DNA of 33,613 bases from CBFDCQ01 sp965603355 (GCA_965603355.1 CBFDCQ010000034.1:1-33613); one strand, 5' to 3'. Positions 22,700-31,514 are shown, counted from the stretch's first letter. Made by a program: numbers and translations. Notes: a model not told the origin generated them from the letters alone.

Positions 22700-24511
22700 A
22701 TGAGTGACAAACTGGTCAACATGCGGGATGTTCGCTTCGTTCTCTACGAGGTGCTCGACGTGGAGAAGGTAACGCAGTGCGAGTACTTCGCGGATCACTC
22801 CAGAGAGACGTTCGAGATGGCTCTCGAAGCCGCCTACAAGCTTGCACGCGAGGTCTTCTGGCCGTGCTACCAGGAATGCGACGCAATAGGGGCTCAATTT
22901 GACAGTGAAACAAACAAGACGACCGTCCCGAAGCCCATTCACAGGATTTGGAAAGAGTGCAGAGAAGGCGGTTGGTTTGCGCCCTCAGCACCTGCAGAAT
23001 ACGGTGGTGAGCAGTTCCCTCTAGTGGTAGTTCTCGCGTGTACTTCCCTCTTCAACGCGGCCAACACCAGCGCCGAAATATACAAGGCGATTGCCAGGGG
23101 GTCCGGATTACTAATAGAGCATTTCGGCAGCGAGGAGCAAAAACAGAAGTACTTGATGAACCTTTACTCCGGTGAGTGGGGCGGAACCATGGCTCTCACG
23201 GAAACGCAAGCGGGAAGTGCCCTCACCGACATCAAGACCACCGCCGTTAAGGCTGACGACGGAGACCATTATCTGATTACCGGCACCAAGATTTTCATAT
23301 CATCGGGCGATCACGACCTGGCTCCGAACATCATCCATCAGGTGCTCGCGAAGGTTCCGGGTGCACCTCCCGGAATCAAAGGTATCAGCCTGTTTATCGT
23401 CCCGAAATACCGCGTAAACGACGACGGTTCTGTGGGAGATTTCAACAATGTCGTAACAGGCGGGATCGAGCACAAGATGGGCCTCAAAGGGCAGGCAACC
23501 GCAACGCTGAATTTCGGCGAAAAGGGCGAGTGTCACGGGTACCTTCTGGGAGAAGAGAACAGAGGTCTGAAGTACATGTTCCTGCTAATGAACGAGGCTC
23601 GCGTGGCAACGGGCATCCAGGCTATCAGCCAGGCTTCCTGCGCGTATCAGAACGCCGTCGAGTACTCCAAAGAGCGCCTTCAGGGGCGCGACCTGATAGA
23701 CAGGGACCCTACCAAACCGCAGATACCCATAATCAAACACTCCGACGTCCGACGTATGCTTCTCACTCAGAAGGCGTACGTCGAGGGCGTATTCTCGCTT
23801 CTGGGCTACACGGCACATCTGGAAGACATGATGCGCGCGGCCGGTTCGGACGAGGAACGCGAGCGGTACCACGACATCCTTGAGATCCTGACACCGGTCT
23901 GCAAGGCGTACGGTTCGGACATCGCGTTCGAGTCCATACGTATAGCCATCCAGTGCTTCGGCGGGTACGGCTACTCGGAGGAATATCCGGTCGCACAGCT
24001 CATGCGCGACTGCAAGGTCTTCTCCATCTACGAGGGTACCAACAACATCCAGGCGATGGACCTGCTCGGCCGTAAGCTCATCATCAAACAGGGCGCGTCC
24101 TTCAGAGCGGTCACCGAGGAGATCGGCAAGACTATTGAGGAAGCGCGCGGCATCGAGGCGTTGAAGGATGTGACCGATAAGGTGGACGCCGCCTTCAACG
24201 AGGTTGTCGAGACTACCACCGGGTATCTCGCCCAGATCGGCATGGGCGGCGACATAAAGCTCTATATGAGCTACGCGAGCCCGTATCTCGATATGTTCGC
24301 ACAACTGCTCGTCTCGTGGCAGTTCCTCTGGCAGTCCATCGTTGCTCAGAAAGCGCTCGATGCGGGTACGTCCGAGGAAACCTTCTACAAGGGCAAACTT
24401 GCCACGGCGCGGTTCTACATCAATACCGAACTGCCGCACGCTCGCGCCACCGCGCAGATCATCAAGAGTGGCGAGCGCACCGCCTTCGATTTCGAGGAGG
24501 ACTGGTTCTAG
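22700..24511 (+). CDS. Acyl-CoA dehydrogenase, long (~600-residue) subfamily
   Basis: The start is the ATG at 22700 with AAAGGAG eight bases upstream, giving 603 residues; an open frame extends further upstream but across the promoter leader. Domains in order are an N-terminal helical domain (about 30-160), a middle beta domain with MALTETQAGSALTDI and GTKIFISSGDHD, a C-terminal helical domain with catalytic Glu445 in IYEGTNNIQAMDLLGRK, and an extra C-terminal helical domain (about 470-603). That extra domain separates the DmdC/FadE-like group from ordinary 380-residue enzymes. The reaction is FAD-dependent alpha,beta-dehydrogenation of an acyl-CoA. The family includes 3-methylmercaptopropionyl-CoA dehydrogenase, but sequence alone does not show that substrate. 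It stands alone on the plus strand and ends 10 bp from a convergent gene. Confidence 0.93.
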   Translation: MSDKLVNMRDVRFVLYEVLDVEKVTQCEYFADHSRETFEMALEAAYKLAREVFWPCYQECDAIGAQFDSETNKTTVPKPIHRIWKECREGGWFAPSAPAEYGGEQFPLVVVLACTSLFNAANTSAEIYKAIARGSGLLIEHFGSEEQKQKYLMNLYSGEWGGTMALTETQAGSALTDIKTTAVKADDGDHYLITGTKIFISSGDHDLAPNIIHQVLAKVPGAPPGIKGISLFIVPKYRVNDDGSVGDFNNVVTGGIEHKMGLKGQATATLNFGEKGECHGYLLGEENRGLKYMFLLMNEARVATGIQAISQASCAYQNAVEYSKERLQGRDLIDRDPTKPQIPIIKHSDVRRMLLTQKAYVEGVFSLLGYTAHLEDMMRAAGSDEERERYHDILEILTPVCKAYGSDIAFESIRIAIQCFGGYGYSEEYPVAQLMRDCKVFSIYEGTNNIQAMDLLGRKLIIKQGASFRAVTEEIGKTIEEARGIEALKDVTDKVDAAFNEVVETTTGYLAQIGMGGDIKLYMSYASPYLDMFAQLLVSWQFLWQSIVAQKALDAGTSEETFYKGKLATARFYINTELPHARATAQIIKSGERTAFDFEEDWF

Positions 24512-24521
24512 CGGTAGCACC

Positions 24522-25451
24522 CTACGCCGGCGTTCTCGCTCGCGCAAACGTCCTGAGAGTTGTGAGGGCCGCGCCCAATACCACGGCAACAAAGCAGGTC
24601 ACCGGCGCGACGACCACCAACGTCATTACCTCGTTTGTCTTGATGGCAAACACGATGCCGACGGTACCTCCCGCAAGAATAAGGCACGAGAACAAGACAC
24701 CCCACACAATAGCCCACCGCTGGCCGATACGAATCCCTTCTGCTGCAAAATGCAGGGCAAGGAACAAAGAAACAAAAGCAAGTAGCGTCAGCAAGCAGGC
24801 AGGTATCAAGAGGAGATCATTCCTCATACCGTAGTAAGCAACCGGAAGCACGACTAACAGGAGATATACCGCCAAAACATAGTGCAGGACGCGCAACAGG
24901 ACCACCCCTAACAACGGACCAAAACACGGCGACGCGCGGGCAACTCTTACTCTCCAGGAATAGACGAATGTGCCAATAAGACTGTGAAGGCACACCAAAC
25001 TCCAGCAAGTACCAGCCAAGAAGTAGCCGATTCTCGGCTTGACATCGTCGAAAAGGAAGGTTACGAAGGGAAAGAAAAACACGACAAACGTGGCAATTGA
25101 GGCGAAAACCGCTCGCCAACCTTTCAAGAACCCCAAGAGAATCTGGCCATAGCGTCGCCGCCTGACAAACGATAGCCCGAAAAACGCCAACCCTACACAT
25201 ATTGGCAGAAGAAAAACCCAACCTGCGTTCGTGAACTCTTTTGTTATCATCTCAAAACCGCGGTAATCAGTGATCTCTCCCGAGCCGCATCCCTTCACGG
25301 TAGCGAATGGGAGCAGGAAGGCCAACACTCCCAGAAGGTAGATTGCCCGCCAGACGTGGTTCCTCGTCCTCGACCAGACCTTGAGCGCTCCCGCTAATCC
25401 AGAACGGCCGGCCGGAACCGCTTCTTCCTGGACTTGCGCGACGTTGGACAT
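24522..25451 (-). CDS. Multi-pass membrane protein of unknown function
   Basis: A 309-residue protein with about eight hydrophobic segments (around 37-50, 77-97, 113-135, 145-165, 183-207, 213-235, 248-270, 275-297) and basic loops such as FVRRRRYGQ, so it is an inner-membrane protein. After the first segment comes PFATVKGCGSGEITDYRGFEMI, a motif I associate with hypothetical membrane proteins but cannot name. No catalytic motif is visible. It is encoded convergently to the acyl-CoA dehydrogenase with only 10 bp between the stops. The start at 25451 has GGAGAG about 9 bases upstream. Nothing nearby indicates its role. Confidence 0.75.
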   Translation of the reverse strand: MSNVAQVQEEAVPAGRSGLAGALKVWSRTRNHVWRAIYLLGVLAFLLPFATVKGCGSGEITDYRGFEMITKEFTNAGWVFLLPICVGLAFFGLSFVRRRRYGQILLGFLKGWRAVFASIATFVVFFFPFVTFLFDDVKPRIGYFLAGTCWSLVCLHSLIGTFVYSWRVRVARASPCFGPLLGVVLLRVLHYVLAVYLLLVVLPVAYYGMRNDLLLIPACLLTLLAFVSLFLALHFAAEGIRIGQRWAIVWGVLFSCLILAGGTVGIVFAIKTNEVMTLVVVAPVTCFVAVVLGAALTTLRTFARARTPA

Positions 25452-25602
25452 GATTTTCTCTCTCCGCCAGCTCCCTCCCCAATAATCTTAACGCACCAGC
25501 CATCAAAAAGTATGACATGCCACCACACTCTTGGCAAACTCTGAACTCCTACAAACGGTCACCGAACCGGATTGGGGTCTTTGTACACGTTCGCAAATCC
25601 TA

Positions 25603-25685
25603 CAGGTAGGCCGGGCATCTTGCCCGGCAGCGCAGGTTCGCACGGCCTCCTGATAACGGCGGGCAGGATGCCCGCCCTACCTCAG
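25603..25685. repeat. Inverted pair of GTAGG-type hairpin modules
   Basis: Two hairpins face each other: GCCGGGCA-TCT-TGCCCGGC (25610-25628) and GGCGGGCA-GGA-TGCCCGCC (25658-25676). Each is flanked on its outer side by AGGTAGG. The stems differ at several positions but remain fully paired. They lie in the 438-bp gap 25452-25889, which has no gene. Confidence 0.75.
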
Positions 25686-25747
25686 GTCGTAGCTTGAGAC
25701 ACGCTAAGACGAAGCCCCCGAGAGGGCTAAGGGCTCCTTGTGACGCC

Positions 25748-25836
25748 CCAAAAGGTCGCAGGCAAGAATGCCTGCGCCACCACGTGGCTTAGAATTGTGA
25801 TTGGTGGGGCAGACATTCCTGTCTGCCAAAAGGTCT
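25748..25836. repeat. Inverted pair of GGTGG-type hairpin modules
   Basis: CGCAGGCA-AGAA-TGCCTGCG (25757-25776) and GGCAGACA-TTCC-TGTCTGCC (25808-25827) are in opposite orientation. Each has GGTGG on its inner side and an A/T-rich AAAAGG on its outer side. They belong to the same hairpin family as the modules at 25603-25685 and 30680-30996. Confidence 0.75.
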
Positions 25837-25889
25837 CCAATGATTTATCCCTATTCCCTATTCCCTGCCTTTCAGGGTGAGGGTACGTG

Positions 25890-26075
25890 CTATCGGGCGG
25901 CCTTTTCGGCGCGGAAAGACTCGAGGAACGCCGTGGCATCGTCGATCTCTTCCTTAACCGTGACGGTGGACTCGATGAAGTATACCACCGCGAGCGGTAT
26001 GCCGATGCCGATTAGGCATAGAATGGTGAAAAGAAGTTTGTTGCCCACAAACTCGTGCCTGACGATCTGTGCCAT
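25890..26075 (-). CDS. Small single-pass membrane protein in the ABC operon
   Basis: 61 residues from the ATG at 26075, which has GGAGGGG and GGAG sites just upstream; a longer reading overlaps the adaptor gene and lacks sense. The protein is MAQIVRHEFVGNK, then one transmembrane helix (about 15-35, LLFTILCLIGIGIPLAVVYF), then an acidic cytoplasmic or periplasmic tail. It is 62 bp downstream of the HlyD-type adaptor gene, so it is the last gene of the efflux operon. Function is unknown; it may be an accessory subunit. Confidence 0.7.
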   Translation of the reverse strand: MAQIVRHEFVGNKLLFTILCLIGIGIPLAVVYFIESTVTVKEEIDDATAFLESFRAEKAAR

Positions 26076-26137
26076 TGCTCCACCCCTCCATCCTTTCGGA
26101 TCCCCATTCGCGTGAACCCTGCATTGGAAGGTTCGAC

Positions 26138-27481
26138 TCACTTCTTAATCTTTACTTTCATCTTTTCCTTCATCTTCGTGTCGGGGACGGCGACGATCAC
26201 GTCGGTTTCTGACAGCCCATCGGTGACCTCCATTTCCAGGTCGCCGCGCAGGCCGATCGTGACGGGCTGATGTACAAGCTTGCCACGAACCACCTTGAAG
26301 ACGTAGAACGATCGGTCCGGAGCTTGCATGACGCTAAAACGGGGTACGATTAGCGCGTCGGATTTCGAGCCGGTGATGAAACGTGCCTGAAGACGGTAGC
26401 CCACGCCGAGATCCTCGTGCGACCCGGCAAACGATACTATGACGTTCACGCGCTGCTGTTCTACCCCCAGAGAGGAGAGCTTGGTGAATCCCGCAGGCTC
26501 GATGCGATCCACCTTGCCGGGGATCCGCTCGCGACCGGCAGCGGGTTCCAGTATAACCGGCGATCCGGGCCCCAAACTCAGCGCATCCTGGGTGAGCACG
26601 TCCGCTATGACCTCGAGCTCCGCCATATTGCCCAGAAGAAGCAGCGGTTGGCCGGCGAGCAGCGCGCTGTCGCCCTCCTGGTACTTCTCGAGCACCAAAC
26701 CGTCAATCGGCGCGCGTATGTCCGCCAACTGAAGGTCGTGTTCCGCACGAGCCAGCCGTGCCCGAGTCTGTTCGAGCTGATGCTCGAGCACCTCGCGCCC
26801 CAACCGTTTTCGTTCGAGCTGCCGTTCAATTGACGTAGGCCCCAGCCCGACGGCAGCGAGATTGGCCTTCGCCTGGTCACGCAGCGACTCGTACTGTTTC
26901 AGTTCGGACTGCAGCGTCTCCACGTTCAGACGTGCATCGTCCAGCGCGCTCTGCGACACGGTCTGCGTCTTCGCGAGCTTTTCCATACGTGCAAGCTCTT
27001 TCATGGCACGTTCAAGCCTCGCGTTGCTGGCGGCAATCTGTGCAATGGCGACTTTCAGCGCTTCGGCAGCGGCCTCCGCAGTAGACTTCGCCGTTGTCAA
27101 GGAGATCTCTTCGACCCTTTCGTCGTCCTGCACTGCGATACGCGCTTCAAGCTCGGCAACCGCCGCGCGCGCCTCCGCAGCACCTCGTTCGAGCGGTAGC
27201 CGGTCGAACTCCACCAGTGCCGCGCCGACTTTCACCTCGTCGCCCGGCTCGAGGTCAATGCGCGCTATACGCCCGGATACCGGCATCGTGATCGGGTACT
27301 TCTTCGCGAGCCGCGTGCGCGCGGGTTCCGCGAACGACTCCTGGATCTCACCTCTGCTTGGCGCAGTGACCTCTACCTTGGTTCCCGCACCGCCGCACCC
27401 CGCCAGCAGAGCACCAAGCACCGCCAGACAGTAGATTTCTGCCCGGGAGGACCGTATCTTAGACATACTCAGTTTCGCCAT
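26138..27481 (-). CDS. HlyD/MacA-type membrane fusion protein (lipoprotein)
   Basis: A 447-residue periplasmic adaptor. The N-terminal signal ends in lipobox LLAGC (Cys29). The barrel-sandwich (lipoyl-like) half motif MPVSGRIARIDLEPGDEVKVG at about 66-86 is followed by a long coiled coil (about 95-255, rich in Ala/Glu/Arg/Leu). The second lipoyl half (DIRAPIDGLVLEKYQEGDSALLAGQPLL in parts), a beta-barrel domain and a membrane-proximal domain come next, ending in a Lys-rich tail. It links an inner-membrane ABC transporter to the outer membrane or periplasm. The ATG follows the permease stop by 3 bp and its AAGGAG site lies within the permease's last codons, so translation is coupled. No outer-membrane channel gene is nearby. 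Confidence 0.93.
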   Translation of the reverse strand: MAKLSMSKIRSSRAEIYCLAVLGALLAGCGGAGTKVEVTAPSRGEIQESFAEPARTRLAKKYPITMPVSGRIARIDLEPGDEVKVGAALVEFDRLPLERGAAEARAAVAELEARIAVQDDERVEEISLTTAKSTAEAAAEALKVAIAQIAASNARLERAMKELARMEKLAKTQTVSQSALDDARLNVETLQSELKQYESLRDQAKANLAAVGLGPTSIERQLERKRLGREVLEHQLEQTRARLARAEHDLQLADIRAPIDGLVLEKYQEGDSALLAGQPLLLLGNMAELEVIADVLTQDALSLGPGSPVILEPAAGRERIPGKVDRIEPAGFTKLSSLGVEQQRVNVIVSFAGSHEDLGVGYRLQARFITGSKSDALIVPRFSVMQAPDRSFYVFKVVRGKLVHQPVTIGLRGDLEMEVTDGLSETDVIVAVPDTKMKEKMKVKIKK

Positions 27482-27484
27482 GGT

Positions 27485-29869
27485 TTACTCCTTGGTTTTC
27501 ATCACACTCAGCCAGTCCATCTTACGAATAATCCGGTAAATAATCAACTGCGCAAAGGTTATAAAGACGAGCATTATCAACGCCGTCTGGAAGTGCCGCA
27601 CCGGGTAGATCACTATGGGGAATCTGTATAGCTCCGTGTCGTACGCGCGTGCCAGCAAGTAGAGCAGCCCGACGCCGGCGACAAGGCCCAGCAACACGCC
27701 GACGCCGTTGAGCAGGTAGCTCTCGCCAGAGAAGATCCGTGTCGTATCAAGCGGCGTGTAACCAATGACGCGCAACGTGCCCACTTCGCGCCGCCGCTCG
27801 CTCAGCGATACCAGCGCCGCGTTAAGCACGCTGCCGAACGCTATCAACCCGGCAAACAACACCATTATCCCCAGCATCGTTCCCATGGTCTTGCGCATGG
27901 TCTCGTCAAGTTGGGTCAGCGCGCGGGTACGCTCGCCGATTCCCAGGACCGTCGGACGCTCCTTGAGTTTGTCAAGGAAGGGAGTTCTCGACGAGCCGCG
28001 AAACGATCTGCCCAAGATCACGTTGGCCGACCACTCCTCACCCAGCAACCGGCTCAGGTAGGAGATATCCGCGTAAGCGGACAGGCCCATAAACGTATCG
28101 ACAATTCCCACGACCGGTGCGACAGTCTCCTGACGGCGCGCGATAAGAGGCCGCAGCAGCACCCGGTCGCCCGGCTGGACCTCGAGCATCTCCGCCACCT
28201 TCCTTGCGAGCACCAACCCCGTATCCGGCACGACAATAGGCTGGCCGTTCTCGTCGAGCGGCGTGTAAAGCCGGTTACCATGCGGCAGACCGATCACGCC
28301 AAGCCGTTTCCTGTACGGGCCGTTGGACAGATCGCACGCAACCAACAGTTGCGGTTCAGTGGCAGCCGTCGTCGGCAGCGAGCCTATCTCCGGTGGCCCG
28401 TTCCTCCCTTGCGGGTCGCGCAGCGACACTGTGAAATCATAGCGCGACATCCTCTCGAACTCGTAGGCGATCATGTAATCCATACAGTCCATCATGCACA
28501 CCGCGCTCAGTACGAGCGCAGTGGATATCATGCTGGCCACTAAGCTGACCGTGCTGCGGAACGGGTTGCGGAATATCGCGCGCGTGATCATCTTCCACCG
28601 AAACGGCAGCAGCGCCCAGAGTCCGGGAATCTGTTCAGGCAGCACGTGCCCGCCCTTCTCCGGCGGTGGCGGCCGCATCGCCTCGGCAGGCTCCAGCTTC
28701 GCTGCCGTGCGAACACCTCTAATGGTTCCCGCGACCGCGAACAGAACACTGACCGCGACGCCCAACAATAGCACGTCCGGATACCAGCCGGGATCAGTTG
28801 ACGGCAGCTTGTAGAATCGAAGGTACAGGTTGAGGTAAGGGCCCTGCATTAATTTGCCGAACACCACCCCGGCGGTCCCGCCGACCAGCCCGATGATGGC
28901 GCCGAAACCCAGGTAATGACGCAGAATCGACCCGGAGGAGTACCCCAGCGCCATCAGCGTACCGATGACAGTGCGCTGCTGCACGACTATCCGCCCCATG
29001 AGCACGTTCAGCACCAGCGCGGCTACACCACAGAAGATACTGGGCATTATCGTCGAGCTCTTTTCGAGGCCTTTGATCTCGTCGCTCAGGAACCTGACAG
29101 ACGGCTGGTCGCGAGAGGGGGTCGTGTTCGTCACACCGTATACGTCGAACCTGTCCTGGATGAGAAGTAGTGTGTTATCCACAGCGATTTCGGTATCATC
29201 ATGGACGAGCCCGATTATCTGGTTGTACGCGCCGTCCAGGTCACACGCCTCCTGCAGGAATCGTTCCGGCGCGTACATCACCCCGAACCGCTGCGGGTCG
29301 GGCACCATACCGCTGTCCGGAGACATCAGGTAGACGAACTCCGGCGACATCGCCGTGCCCACAACCAGCATATCGTGCTCCTTATCGAGCAGCAGCACCT
29401 TTATGCGGTGGCCGGGCCGCAGCCCGTTCGCGCTTGCGAACGCGTCGTTAAGTATGACCTCCCTGGCGTCCTCGTCGGAGAACCACGCGCCGGACCGCAT
29501 CATAATATCGTTCAGGACAGGCACCGGCTCGACCGGCATCGATATCGCCGTGCCCGATATCGGGTCATCGACATTAGGCAGGTCAACGCGCACACCGAAG
29601 AACACCCGCCCGCGCACCGACCGCACGTTCGGCATACCGGCGACCTCATCCACCACCCACTCCGGCGCACGTTTCAGGTCAACGTAGAAATCCGCCAGAC
29701 GATAGTCGCGGTAGTAGCGCTGTCGCGCACCGACCAGGTCGCGGTACACGGCGCGCATGGCCACGAACAGCCCGATCCCCACCATGACGATGAGCACCAG
29801 CGCCGACAACGCGCCCTTGCGATGTATCAAGTCGCGCCAAAGCTTCTTAAGCAGTACCCGGTTTACCAT
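27485..29869 (-). CDS. ABC transporter permease, two FtsX domains
   Basis: A 794-residue inner-membrane protein with two repeats, each having a transmembrane helix, a large periplasmic MacB-PCD-like domain and three further helices. The helices lie near 20-40, 275-295, 325-350 and 370-385, then 435-455, 675-700, 725-750 and 765-785. The FtsX signatures GTLMALGYSSGSILRHYL and VGTLRVIGYTPLDTTRIF follow the third-to-last helix of each half. Single-chain double-FtsX permeases of about 800 residues are typical of lipoprotein, peptide or macrolide export and of LolCDE-like systems. The start overlaps the ATPase stop by 7 bp (ATGGTAA), marking tight coupling. The substrate is unknown. Confidence 0.94.
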   Translation of the reverse strand: MVNRVLLKKLWRDLIHRKGALSALVLIVMVGIGLFVAMRAVYRDLVGARQRYYRDYRLADFYVDLKRAPEWVVDEVAGMPNVRSVRGRVFFGVRVDLPNVDDPISGTAISMPVEPVPVLNDIMMRSGAWFSDEDAREVILNDAFASANGLRPGHRIKVLLLDKEHDMLVVGTAMSPEFVYLMSPDSGMVPDPQRFGVMYAPERFLQEACDLDGAYNQIIGLVHDDTEIAVDNTLLLIQDRFDVYGVTNTTPSRDQPSVRFLSDEIKGLEKSSTIMPSIFCGVAALVLNVLMGRIVVQQRTVIGTLMALGYSSGSILRHYLGFGAIIGLVGGTAGVVFGKLMQGPYLNLYLRFYKLPSTDPGWYPDVLLLGVAVSVLFAVAGTIRGVRTAAKLEPAEAMRPPPPEKGGHVLPEQIPGLWALLPFRWKMITRAIFRNPFRSTVSLVASMISTALVLSAVCMMDCMDYMIAYEFERMSRYDFTVSLRDPQGRNGPPEIGSLPTTAATEPQLLVACDLSNGPYRKRLGVIGLPHGNRLYTPLDENGQPIVVPDTGLVLARKVAEMLEVQPGDRVLLRPLIARRQETVAPVVGIVDTFMGLSAYADISYLSRLLGEEWSANVILGRSFRGSSRTPFLDKLKERPTVLGIGERTRALTQLDETMRKTMGTMLGIMVLFAGLIAFGSVLNAALVSLSERRREVGTLRVIGYTPLDTTRIFSGESYLLNGVGVLLGLVAGVGLLYLLARAYDTELYRFPIVIYPVRHFQTALIMLVFITFAQLIIYRIIRKMDWLSVMKTKE

Positions 29870-30585
29870 GAAACCTGCCCCACCGGTGTAGGCTCTCTGT
29901 TTATCTCTATTGAGTACACGCCGCCGTCGCGAATATGCGCTACGCGGTCGCCTATACCTGCAATCGCGCTGTTATGCGTGACCAGCACGACTGTCTTTCG
30001 CAGTTTACGGTTGAGATCGAGCAGCATACCGAGCAACCGACGGCTCGTCTCGAGGTCCACGGCGCCGGTCGGTTCGTCGCACAAAAGAATGCGCGGGTTA
30101 CTCGCCAGCGCGCGCGCCACAGAGACACGCTGCTGCTCGCCGCCGCTAAGCTGCGACGGGAAGTGGTCCGCACGATCCTCCAGACCGACCATACGAAGCG
30201 CTTCCAGCGGGTCCAGCGGATCCGCGACGACCTCGATAGCTACCTCGACGTTCTCCAGCGCGGTAAGTGACGGTATCAGGTTGTAGAATTGGAATATGAA
30301 CCCGACCTGCGTCCTGCGGTACATCGTGAGCTGCCGCTCGGTGAAGTCCGAGAGGATTGTATCGAGGAACTTCACCGTACCGGACGTCGGCCGGTCCATC
30401 CCGCCGACGAGGTTGAGCAACGTGCTCTTGCCCGACCCGCTCGGCCCGACGATGATCAGGAACTCCCCGTCGTAGATATCCAGAGTCGCTTCACGCAATG
30501 CCGGTACGTCCACCTCGCCCATACGGTATATCCTGCTTGCCGACTGTACCGATACGATCACTTCCTGTGTAGCCGTTGCGATCAT
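29863..30585 (-). CDS. ABC transporter ATP-binding protein (MacB/LolD type)
   Basis: 240 residues. Walker A GPSGSGKS (47-54), Q-loop Gln99 in FIFQFYNLIP, signature LSGGEQQR (146-153), Walker B ILLCDEPT (166-173) and switch His in LVTHN are all present, so it should be an active ATPase. QFYNLIPSLTALENV is the mark of the MacB/LolD/FtsE group that powers FtsX-type permeases. AGGAG stands nine bases before the ATG. It is first in the operon ATPase-permease-adaptor-small protein. Confidence 0.95.
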   Translation of the reverse strand: MIATATQEVIVSVQSASRIYRMGEVDVPALREATLDIYDGEFLIIVGPSGSGKSTLLNLVGGMDRPTSGTVKFLDTILSDFTERQLTMYRRTQVGFIFQFYNLIPSLTALENVEVAIEVVADPLDPLEALRMVGLEDRADHFPSQLSGGEQQRVSVARALASNPRILLCDEPTGAVDLETSRRLLGMLLDLNRKLRKTVVLVTHNSAIAGIGDRVAHIRDGGVYSIEINREPTPVGQVSW

Positions 30586-30629
30586 AATGTTTGCTCCTGA
30601 AATACCCCTCTTCGTTATCCCACGGTTTT

Positions 30630-30658
30630 ATCGTAACTTACCGCCTGCCTTATTGCAA
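30630..30658 (-). promoter_or_regulatory. Candidate promoter of the ABC efflux operon
   Basis: TTGCAA (30653-30658), a 17-bp spacer and TACGAT (30630-30635) on minus, about 45 bp ahead of the ATPase ATG. Confidence 0.45.
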
Positions 30659-30679
30659 GCGCGTTTGTCGCGCGAGGTG

Positions 30680-30996
30680 GGATGTAGGGGGCAGGTCTCA
30701 GACCTGCCCGCCACTACATTACACAGGTAGGTCGGGCATCCTGCCCGACAAAACACAAAGAACGCACAGAATCAACAAGTAGGGGCGAGGTATGCCTCGC
30801 CCACTTCATTGGAGACAGGAACGCCTACGAGACTGGGAAGAGACTTCGTCAGGCCCGTTCAGGTCTCCTGCAAGTCCCTGTCAATTTGGAGTGCACTCTA
30901 GTCTGATCATAACTGGTGGCGCAGACATTCCTGTCTGTGACCCACAACCATCATTGCATCGCAATCTCACCGGGCGGGTCTGAGACCCGCCCCTAC
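30680..30996. repeat. Cluster of five covarying hairpin modules
   Basis: GGGCAGGTCT-C-AGACCTGCCC (30689-30709), GTCGGGCA-TCC-TGCCCGAC (30731-30749), GGGCGAGG-TATG-CCTCGCCC (30783-30802), CAGACA-TTCC-TGTCTG (30922-30937) and GGGCGGGTCT-G-AGACCCGCCC (30972-30992). Four carry a GTAGG flank and one a GGTGG flank. Stems are conserved by paired changes. They fill most of the 452-bp gap 30586-31037, which has no gene. Confidence 0.78.
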
Positions 30997-31037
30997 AAAC
31001 ACCAACACGGAGGAGCTCGCCGTGGTGAGCCGCACCG

Positions 31038-31367
31038 CTAGCGGAATACCGCCGGCTCCTGCTTAATGATCAGGTACAAGACAACGGGCAGAAGAAGCAA
31101 TATCCACCCGCCGAAAAGAACTCCACAACCCGGTGTTTTCGCTGTCATACGGCCGCGAACCGAGAATTCACTAATCTCTTCCGGGAACCAGATAAACGCC
31201 AGTGGGAACACAAGATAAGTGACTAGGCGAAAGAGCATCTCCGGTTGGTCACTGCGGCACACAATTACGACGTACGTCCCAGCCACAACGACTGACAGAA
31301 CCCGGCTCCAATTTAGCGACAGGAGCGTTATAAACAACCTGTGCCGTAACGTACGCCGCTTCTTCAT
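31038..31367 (-). CDS. Small membrane protein of unknown function
   Basis: I start at the ATG at 31367 (MKKRRTLRHRLF, 109 residues). A longer open frame reaching 31505 would read through the hairpin terminator of the upstream gene and is rejected. The protein has a basic N-terminus and three hydrophobic segments (about 23-37, 46-60 and 85-101). The central YLVFPLAFIWFPEEISEF block and a later TPGCGVLFGGWILLLLP block look like conserved features of a small family I have seen as hypothetical proteins in Planctomycetes-like genomes. No strong ribosome site is seen. Function unknown. Confidence 0.6.
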   Translation of the reverse strand: MKKRRTLRHRLFITLLSLNWSRVLSVVVAGTYVVIVCRSDQPEMLFRLVTYLVFPLAFIWFPEEISEFSVRGRMTAKTPGCGVLFGGWILLLLPVVLYLIIKQEPAVFR

Positions 31368-31472
31368 AGGACAAGGCCCCATTAACCTCAAACAGGATAA
31401 CACGATTAACATGATGTCGACAAGATGGCATGCAAACCTGCCCAAAAGTCTTTGGAAAGGGGTGTGGGGGAG

Positions 31473-31494
31473 AACCTTTCTGCCTAGAAAGGTT
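31473..31494 (-). terminator. Hairpin behind the APH-family kinase gene
   Basis: AACCTTTCT (31473-31481) and AGAAAGGTT (31486-31494) pair perfectly around GCCT, about 20 bp past the kinase stop. On minus it is followed by a pyrimidine-rich CTCCCCCACACCCC tract, not a T-run. It probably marks the transcript end. Confidence 0.5.
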
Positions 31495-31514
31495 TCCTCC
31501 GACAACGACGTTCC

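Noticed and set aside
25603..30996. Possible CRISPR array
   Set aside because: The repeats are few, differ in sequence, are irregularly spaced and are hairpins without spacers of constant length; no cas genes are nearby.
31368..31505. N-terminal extension of the small membrane protein
   Set aside because: It would be encoded by the hairpin terminator and C-rich tail of the preceding gene and lacks a ribosome site.
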